Below are positions 58,696 to 64,000 of a DNA stretch of 64,000 nt, piece after piece; position 1 is the first letter of the stretch; the number at the start of each line of letters is the position of its first letter. Source of the stretch: Streptomyces sp. SA15. GTDB taxonomy: Bacteria; Actinomycetota; Actinomycetes; Streptomycetales; Streptomycetaceae. Both the position numbers and the translations under genes were made by a program. The notes under the pieces are model-generated. The model saw only the letters and a list, made by a program, of their open reading frames with translations, ran no database searches and was not told the DNA's origin. Location of the stretch: contig NZ_NTGE01000095.1 in the NCBI RefSeq assembly GCF_002291145.1, positions 1 to 64,000 of the forward strand, read 5' to 3'.

Positions 58696-60582
58696 ATGCC
58701 CGAATCGGGCCCGGATCCAAGGTCTCTCGCGGAACTACGGGATGCGATGTCTGTCAGGACAGATGAGGAAATGTCGGGCGGGGTTCCGACCCGATCACAC
58801 TGGGTGCGGCGCGTACTCCGTGGCCCGCGCCCCGAGGCCGTCCCCGTCCTCGTCGGCAGAGCCTGTGCCCTCGTGGGCCTCCTGGACATCGCCGCGGGCG
58901 TCTTCCCACGCTTCAGGCACAGCCGTATGCACACCATGGCCGAGGTGCTGCCCGGCGCGCTCGGCCCGTTCGCGGCCGCGCTCTCGCTCAGCGCAGGCGT
59001 GCTGTTGCTGCTGCTCGCCCACGGGCTGAAACGGGCCAAGCGCCGGGCCTGGCGCGCCGCCGTGGTGCTCCTCCCGGCCGGAGCGGTGGCGCAGTTCACC
59101 TACCGGCACTCCCTGGTGGGCGTGCTCATCTCGCTCGCGCTGCTCGCGCCCCTGCTGCGCCACCGCGACCAGTTCAGGGCACTGCCCGACCCACGCAGCC
59201 GATGGCGTGCGCTCGCCAACTTCGTCCTCATGGGCGCGGGTTCCCTCGCCCTGGGCCTGATCATCGTCAGCGCCCATCCGAACCGCCTGGTCGGCGACCC
59301 GAGCCTGGCCGATCGCATCACGCACGTCCTGTACGGCCTGGTCGGCTTCGAGGGCCCGGTCGACTACCACGGCAACACGTCCTGGACGGTCGCCTTCTCC
59401 CTCGGCGCCCTCGGCCTGCTCACCGCTATCACCACGATCTACCTGGCCTTCCGCCCCGAACACCCAGCCGCACGCCTCACCGACGAGGACGAGGCCCGGC
59501 TGCGCGCCCTGCTGGAGAAGCACGGCGGCCGCGACTCCCTCGGCCACTTCGCCCTGCGCCGCGACAAGGCCGTGGTCTTCTCCCCCAGCGGCAAGGCGGC
59601 GGTGACCTACCGCGTCATCTCCGGCGTGATGCTCGCCAGCGGCGACCCGATCGGCGACGTGGAGGCCTGGCCCGGCGCCATCGAGCGCTTCATGGACGAG
59701 GCCAAGGCCCACTCCTGGACCCCCGCCGTCATGGGCTGCTCCGAGACGGGCGGCGAGGTGTGGACCCGGGAGACCGGCCTGGACGCCCTCGAACTGGGCG
59801 ACGAGGCGGTGGTGGACGTCGCGGATTTCTCGCTCGCCGGCCGCGCGATGCGCAATGTGCGCCAGATGGTCAAGCGCATCGAGCGCGCCGGTTACGAGAC
59901 CCGGGTACGACGTGTCCGTGACCTCGGTGAGGCCGAGCTGGACCGCATCCGCCGCGCCGCCGACGACTGGCGCGGCACCGACACCGAACGCGGCTTCTCC
60001 ATGGCGCTCGGCCGCATCGGCGACCCGGCCGACGGCGACTGCCTCATTGCCACCGCCCACAAGGCCGACGACCGGCCCGGTCCGTACGGCGACCTGAAGG
60101 CGATCCTGCACTTCGTGCCGTGGGGCACGGACGGCGTCTCCCTGGACCTGATGCGCCGCGACCGCTCGGCCGACCCCGGCATGAACGAACTGCTCATCGT
60201 GGCGGCTCTCCAGGCGGCCCCGCGCCTCGGCATCACGCGCGTGTCGCTCAACTTCGCGATGTTCCGCTCGGCCCTGGCACGCGGCGAGAAGATCGGCGCG
60301 GGTCCGGTGCTGCGCGCCTGGCGCGGGCTGCTGGTCTTCCTCTCCCGCTGGTTCCAGATCGAGTCCCTGTACAAGTTCAACGCGAAGTTCCGGCCCCGCT
60401 GGGAGCCCCGCTTCGTCGTCTACCGCGCCTCCGGCGACCTGCCGCGCATCGGCTTCGCCGCCATGCAGGCCGAGGGCTTCGTCAACCTGGCCCTGCCGCT
60501 GCCGCGCTTCCTGCGCCGCCGTACGACCCCGGCACGCGCGTGTGCCCACGGAACGGCGGAACGCAACGTCCGCGCGGCGTGA
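58696..60582 (+). CDS. MprF/LysX-like membrane protein (DUF2156)
   Basis: This protein of up to 628 residues has about six membrane helices and a C-terminal DUF2156/GNAT-like aminoacyltransferase domain (SPSGKAAVTYRVISGVMLAS; FSMALGRIGDPADGDCLIAT; GVSLDLMRRDRSADPGMNEL; KFNAKFRPRWEPRFVVY). Relatives attach lysine or other amino acids to phosphatidylglycerol and lower sensitivity to cationic antibiotics. I recall that the S. coelicolor counterpart belongs to the SigE regulon. Starts at 58747 and 58771 are possible. Confidence 0.88.
   Translation: MPESGPDPRSLAELRDAMSVRTDEEMSGGVPTRSHWVRRVLRGPRPEAVPVLVGRACALVGLLDIAAGVFPRFRHSRMHTMAEVLPGALGPFAAALSLSAGVLLLLLAHGLKRAKRRAWRAAVVLLPAGAVAQFTYRHSLVGVLISLALLAPLLRHRDQFRALPDPRSRWRALANFVLMGAGSLALGLIIVSAHPNRLVGDPSLADRITHVLYGLVGFEGPVDYHGNTSWTVAFSLGALGLLTAITTIYLAFRPEHPAARLTDEDEARLRALLEKHGGRDSLGHFALRRDKAVVFSPSGKAAVTYRVISGVMLASGDPIGDVEAWPGAIERFMDEAKAHSWTPAVMGCSETGGEVWTRETGLDALELGDEAVVDVADFSLAGRAMRNVRQMVKRIERAGYETRVRRVRDLGEAELDRIRRAADDWRGTDTERGFSMALGRIGDPADGDCLIATAHKADDRPGPYGDLKAILHFVPWGTDGVSLDLMRRDRSADPGMNELLIVAALQAAPRLGITRVSLNFAMFRSALARGEKIGAGPVLRAWRGLLVFLSRWFQIESLYKFNAKFRPRWEPRFVVYRASGDLPRIGFAAMQAEGFVNLALPLPRFLRRRTTPARACAHGTAERNVRAA
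58731..58755 (+). promoter_or_regulatory. candidate SigE-type promoter for the MprF-like gene
   Basis: GGAACT (58731-58736), a 16-nt spacer and GTC (58753-58755) fit an ECF/SigE-like pattern (GGAAC and a GTC core). It lies within the 5' end of the longest reading frame, so it would only serve the shorter in-frame start ATG at 58771. Confidence 0.3.
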
Positions 60583-60589
60583 CCCTGAC

Positions 60590-60646
60590 CGGCCCGAGCG
60601 GAAGCCCCACCCCCTCCTCCAGTCCCGGGGGCTTCCGCTCGGGCCG
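60590..60646 (+). terminator. 19-bp hairpin terminator after the MprF-like gene
   Basis: CGGCCCGAGCGGAAGCCCC (60590-60608) pairs perfectly with GGGGCTTCCGCTCGGGCCG (60628-60646) around a 19-nt loop. It separates the gene from folP. Confidence 0.88.
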
Positions 60647-60685
60647 CGGCGTCCTGCCGTCCCGCCCGGGGCCTACGCTGAGCGT

Positions 60686-61612
60686 ATGAGCAAGCAGAGC
60701 GGACGCGGACGCGTCGCGGGCCTTCCGGAGTGGGACCGCTGCGCGGTCATGGGAGTCGTGAACGTCACCCCCGATTCCTTCTCCGACGGCGGCCGCTTCT
60801 TCGACACGACGGCCGCCGTCAAGCACGGCCTCGAACTGGTCACCGAGGGCGCCGACCTGGTCGACGTCGGCGGCGAGTCCACCCGCCCCGGCGCCACCCG
60901 CGTCGACGAGGCCGAGGAGCTCAAGCGCGTCATCCCCGTCGTCCGCGACCTCTCCTCCGAGGGCGTCACGGTCTCCGTCGACACCATGCGCGCCTGTGTC
61001 GCCGAGCGGGCCCTCGCGGCCGGCGCCGCCCTCGTCAACGACGTCAGCGGCGGCCTCGCCGACCCCGCGATGATCCAGGTCGTGGCCGCCTCCGAGGCCC
61101 CCTTCGTCGTCATGCACTGGCGCGGCTTCCTGCAGGGCGGCAACGTCAAGGGCGTGTACGACGACGTCGTCACCGAAGTCGTCGACGAACTGCACGCGCG
61201 CGTGGAGGCCGTTCTGGACGGCGGCATCGCCCCCGACCGCGTCGTCGTCGACCCCGGCCTCGGCTTCTCCAAGGACGCCGAACACGACCTCACTCTCCTC
61301 GCTCACCTCGACCGGCTGCTCGGCCTCGGCCACCCGCTGCTCGTCGCCGCCTCCCGCAAGCGGTTCCTCGGCCGCGTCCTGGCGGGCCCGGAAGGCGCGC
61401 CGCCGCCCGCACGCGAGCGAGACGCCGCCACGGCCGCCGTCTCCGCGCTCGCGGCGCACGCCGGCGCGTGGGCGGTGCGCGTGCACGAGGTGCGCGCGAC
61501 GGCGGACGCGGTGCGGGTCGCACGCGCCGTGGAGGGGGCGCGTGCCGAGAAAGAGACGCGGGTCGCGGCAGGGGCGCCTGTCGCGGGCAACGGCGCAGAA
61601 GGAGCCCGGTGA
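60686..61612 (+). CDS. folP: dihydropteroate synthase
   Basis: This 308-residue TIM-barrel enzyme joins p-aminobenzoate to dihydropterin pyrophosphate. It has MGVVNVTPDSFSDGG, DVGGESTRPGA, VDTMRA, NDVSGG, DPGLGFSKD and AASRKRFLG. ATG at 60686 has TACGCT ending 6 nt upstream (60674-60679), a leaderless start that heads the folate cluster. The last 35 residues are Ala/Glu-rich and variable. Confidence 0.96.
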   Translation: MSKQSGRGRVAGLPEWDRCAVMGVVNVTPDSFSDGGRFFDTTAAVKHGLELVTEGADLVDVGGESTRPGATRVDEAEELKRVIPVVRDLSSEGVTVSVDTMRACVAERALAAGAALVNDVSGGLADPAMIQVVAASEAPFVVMHWRGFLQGGNVKGVYDDVVTEVVDELHARVEAVLDGGIAPDRVVVDPGLGFSKDAEHDLTLLAHLDRLLGLGHPLLVAASRKRFLGRVLAGPEGAPPPARERDAATAAVSALAAHAGAWAVRVHEVRATADAVRVARAVEGARAEKETRVAAGAPVAGNGAEGAR

Positions 61613-62112
61613 GCGCCCCCCACACCGACGTCGAGCAGGTCGAGGCCGCCAACACCGCCTTCTACGAGGCGATGGAGCGGGGCGACTTCGAGGAGGTGTC
61701 CTCGCTCTGGCTCACCCCTGCCGACCTGGGCGTCGACGAGACGTACCACGACCCGGCCGACGTCGGCGTGGTCTCCTGCGTGCACCCCGGCTGGCCCGTC
61801 CTGACCGGTCGCGGCGAGGTCCTCAGGTCGTACGCCCTGATCATGGCGAACACCGACTACATCCAGTTCTTCCTCACCGACGTGCACGTCTCGGTCACCG
61901 GCGACACCGCCCTGGTGACCTGCACGGAGAACATCCTCAGTGGCGGCCCCGCCCCCGAGGGCGGCGAGGAACTCGGCCCGCTCGTCGGCCAGCTGGTGGT
62001 CGCCACGAACGTGTTCCGGCGCACACCGTCCGGCTGGAAGCTCTGGTCCCACCACGCCTCCCCGGTTCTGGCCGAAAACGACGAGGAGGAAGGCGACGAC
62101 TCCCCGGCCTGA
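61609..62112 (+). CDS. NTF2-like/SnoaL-fold protein in the folate cluster
   Basis: This 167-residue protein of the SnoaL_3-type cone fold (VEAANTAFYEAMERGDFEEV; SLWLTPADLG; VFRRTPSGWKLWSHHASPVL) ends in an acidic tail. GTG at 61609 overlaps the folP stop (GTGA), so it is coupled to folP and may act in folate metabolism; no catalytic role is established for it. The following 264 bp to folB contain no gene, only a weak -10-like TAGATT at 62300-62305. Confidence 0.85.
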   Translation: MSAPHTDVEQVEAANTAFYEAMERGDFEEVSSLWLTPADLGVDETYHDPADVGVVSCVHPGWPVLTGRGEVLRSYALIMANTDYIQFFLTDVHVSVTGDTALVTCTENILSGGPAPEGGEELGPLVGQLVVATNVFRRTPSGWKLWSHHASPVLAENDEEEGDDSPA

Positions 62113-62376
62113 GTGGGTAGGCGACCCCATGGGCCACCCGCCCGCAGGGACCAAGAAGTGGTTGGAATCACGAACCCGTGGGTATGGGCGGCTACCAGCC
62201 CGTGAGCCGCCGGATTCCCCAGGGGAAACGCAAGGTGAAACCTCCTGGCCCCGGCTCGGGCCCGCGCCCCCGTGGCCCGGCCCTGTCAGTGCCCGCAGGT
62301 AGATTCGTTCGAGGTCGGTGTGCCGCCCGCACACGGTACGGACCGGCCGACACCGACGATTGCAGGAGTGATTCGC

Positions 62377-62736
62377 GTGGATCGTGTCGCGCTGCGCGGC
62401 CTGAAGGCCCGCGGGCACCACGGCGTGTTCCCCAAGGAGCGCGAGGAGGGCCAGACCTTCATCGTGGACCTCGTCGTGGGCCTGGACACCCGGCCGGCCG
62501 CCGCCGACGACGACCTGGCGAAGACCGTGCACTACGGCATCGTGGCGGAGGAGGTCGTGGCCGTCGTCGAGGGCGAGCCCGTCAACCTCATCGAGACGCT
62601 CGCCGAGCGCATCGCCCAGGCCTGTCTGAAGCACGAAGGGGTCCAGGAGATCGAGGTCTGCGTCCACAAACCCGACGCGCCGATCACAGTCCCCTTCGAC
62701 GACGTGACCGTCACCATCACCCGGAGCCGAGTATGA
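62377..62736 (+). CDS. folB: dihydroneopterin aldolase
   Basis: This 119-residue enzyme cleaves dihydroneopterin to 6-hydroxymethyl-dihydropterin and glycolaldehyde. It has ALRGLKARGHHGVFPKER (catalytic region), HYGIVAEEV and NLIETLAERIA, and the KPDAPI signature with catalytic lysine. GTG at 62377 has GCAGGAG 9 nt upstream, favoured over GTG at 62368. Confidence 0.95.
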   Translation: MDRVALRGLKARGHHGVFPKEREEGQTFIVDLVVGLDTRPAAADDDLAKTVHYGIVAEEVVAVVEGEPVNLIETLAERIAQACLKHEGVQEIEVCVHKPDAPITVPFDDVTVTITRSRV

Positions 62737-63344
62737 CCGCGTTCTTCACCGAGGGTCAGAGCGACCCGACCGTACAGCCGGTACCCGCCTCCGTCGTCGA
62801 GAAGGTCGATGCCGCCGATACCACCCTCCACAACCCGCAGTGGGCCGTGATCTCCCTCGGCTCCAACCTCGGCAACCGCCTGGAAACCCTCCAGGGAGCC
62901 ATCGACGCCCTCGAGGACACGCCGGGCCTCCGCATCAAGGCGGTCTCCCCGGTGTACGAGACGGAGCCGTGGGGCGTCGAGCCCGGCAGCCAGCCGTCGT
63001 ACTTCAACGCGGTTGTGCTGCTGAAGACCACCCTCCCCCCGTCCTCGCTCCTGGAGCGGGCACACGCGGTCGAGGAGGCCTTCCACCGGGTACGGGACGA
63101 GCGCTGGGGCGCGCGCACCCTCGACGTCGACATCGTCGCGTACGCCGACGTCGTCACCGACGATCCGCAGCTCACCCTCCCCCACCCGCGCGCCCACGAA
63201 CGCGCGTTCGTCCTCGTGCCCTGGCACGACCTGGAGCCCGAGGCGCAGTTGCCCGGACGCGGCGCGGTCGCCGATCTCCTCGACACCGTCACCCGCGACG
63301 GCATCGCTCCACGCAAGGACCTGGAACTCCGGCTGCCCGAGTAG
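62733..63344 (+). CDS. folK: 6-hydroxymethyl-7,8-dihydropterin pyrophosphokinase
   Basis: This 203-residue enzyme pyrophosphorylates the folB product to make the folP substrate. It has AVISLGSNLGNRLETL, YETEPWG, ERWGARTLDVDIVAY and LPHPRAHERAFVLVP. An N-terminal extension of about 35 residues is not part of the family core. ATG at 62733 overlaps the folB stop (ATGA). Confidence 0.96.
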   Translation: MTAFFTEGQSDPTVQPVPASVVEKVDAADTTLHNPQWAVISLGSNLGNRLETLQGAIDALEDTPGLRIKAVSPVYETEPWGVEPGSQPSYFNAVVLLKTTLPPSSLLERAHAVEEAFHRVRDERWGARTLDVDIVAYADVVTDDPQLTLPHPRAHERAFVLVPWHDLEPEAQLPGRGAVADLLDTVTRDGIAPRKDLELRLPE

Positions 63345-63401
63345 CCGTTAAGGTCAAGACGACCACATTTCGTGGACCCTCGGGGGAGCTGAAGGGACAC
63401 C

Positions 63402-63890
63402 GTGAGAGAGCTGCGCATCAGGGTGCTGGCCGGCGTCTTCGTCGTCGCCGGCATCCTGTCCTGGGCGGGCGCCCGCCTGTGGAACTCGGTCGGGACCCTG
63501 CCCAGCGTCCCCCTGGCCGCCCCCATCGTCCTCGCCCTGATCGCGGTGGTCCTGCTGGCCACGGCGCTGTCGATCCGGGCCCGCCTCAAGGCCCAGCGCG
63601 AGCGGCGCCCCGAGGCGAAGGGCGTCGACCCCCTGATGGCGGCCCGCGCGGTCGTCTTCGGCCAGGCCAGCGCCCTGGTCGCCGCCCTCGTCTCCGGCAT
63701 GTACGGCGGCGCCGGCGTCTTCCTCCTGGAGTCCCTCGACATCCCCGCCCGCCGCGACCAGGCCATCTACGCCGGCTTCTCGGTCCTGGCCGGCATCGCC
63801 GTCATAGCGGCGGCCATCTTCCTGGAGCGCGTGTGCAAGCTCCCGGAGGACGACGAACACAACGGCGCGGGGGCGGCTCCGGCGGCCTGA
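63402..63890 (+). CDS. DUF3180 membrane protein
   Basis: This 162-residue protein has four membrane helices in two pairs (about 8-26, 38-58, 82-105 and 122-142), matching the DUF3180 family that commonly follows folK in Actinobacteria. Its function is unknown. GTG at 63402 has GAAGGGAC about 6 nt upstream. Confidence 0.88.
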   Translation: MRELRIRVLAGVFVVAGILSWAGARLWNSVGTLPSVPLAAPIVLALIAVVLLATALSIRARLKAQRERRPEAKGVDPLMAARAVVFGQASALVAALVSGMYGGAGVFLLESLDIPARRDQAIYAGFSVLAGIAVIAAAIFLERVCKLPEDDEHNGAGAAPAA

Positions 63891-63902
63891 TCATCGCCGG
63901 GC

Positions 63903-64000
63903 TCACCAGGGCTGGCGGGCGAGGTGACCGCTGACCAGGAAGCCGGGGTGGGGGTCGAGGCGGTAGCTGTAGAGGGTGAACGGCTTGGCGCCCTCGGCTC
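63903..64000 (-). CDS. 3' end of an unidentified gene (partial)
   Basis: On the minus strand an open frame runs in from the right edge and ends at TGA (63905-63903). The visible C-terminus reads GAKPFTLYSYRLDPHPGFLV and ends SGHLARQPW. Codon use fits Streptomyces, but the 32 residues are too few to assign a family. It is convergent with the DUF3180 gene. Confidence 0.6.
   Translation of the reverse strand, partial: AEGAKPFTLYSYRLDPHPGFLVSGHLARQPW

Noticed and set aside
62178..62376. Upstream extension of folB or a small ORF before it
   Set aside because: The frame is low-complexity Pro/Arg sequence without a ribosome site; FolB family length and the GCAGGAG site fix the start at 62377.

Overview
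This 64 kb window is chromosomal DNA of a Streptomyces species. The evidence is very high GC, frequent GTG starts, GTGA/ATGA start-stop overlaps, and a gene order I recall from the Streptomyces coelicolor core chromosome (auxiliary trpS, proC, ilvD, radA-disA, mutY, sigE-cseABC, clpC, lsr2, panC-nadB-nadC-coaX, folP-folB-folK). No prophage, conjugative element, CRISPR array or biosynthetic gene cluster is visible. The window looks like conserved core genome with small intergenic repeats.

Left end (1-7.5 kb): the promoter and leader of an rRNA operon read leftwards out of the window. Divergent from it is trpS, preceded by a 13-codon leader peptide with tandem Trp codons and a complete transcription attenuator. 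Then come proC, a two-gene ABC exporter, a SulP transporter and a methyltransferase. 7.5-18.3 kb: a small membrane protein, an SH3 protein, a Ser/Thr kinase with a PQQ-type beta-propeller, ilvD, a sugar-isomerase/TetR pair, a Ppx/GppA phosphatase, a cysteine-rich protein, and a sigma-like protein fused to an anti-sigma-type zinc motif, a membrane segment and an extracytoplasmic domain.

18.4-30 kb: genome maintenance (radA, disA for c-di-AMP synthesis, mutY), a PAP2 phosphatase, a two-component system whose kinase carries an extra C-terminal exported domain, and the cell-envelope stress operon sigE-cseA-cseB-cseC. A 202-bp MITE-like element sits after disA. 30-41 kb: a VOC/AraC pair, a divergent TetR/DHA2 efflux pair with a long operator, an M23 peptidase, a secreted HAD phosphatase, clpC, lsr2, a GNAT acetyltransferase and a BlaI-type repressor.

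41.7-47.2 kb: one tightly overlapping operon, DUF2520 oxidoreductase-panC-nadB-nadC-coaX, joins steps of CoA and NAD synthesis. 47.4-58.5 kb: threonine aldolase, an ArsR-type regulator, a NarL-type two-component system, a MidA/NDUFAF7-type methyltransferase overlapping tail-to-tail with an isolated nuoD, a pair of bacterial PH-domain membrane proteins, a repeat-rich coiled-coil membrane protein and a membrane-anchored esterase. 58.7-64 kb: an MprF-like membrane protein, the folate cluster folP-(NTF2-like)-folB-folK-DUF3180, and the 3' end of an unidentified gene on the minus strand.

Recurring theme: many genes have a TANNNT hexamer ending only 6-8 nt before the start codon and lack a good ribosome binding site, which suggests leaderless mRNAs. 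The most interesting signals are the trpS attenuator back-to-back with the rRNA promoter, the MidA-NuoD gene pair, the MITE-like hairpin element, the sigE-cseA junction, and the sigma/anti-sigma fusion protein.
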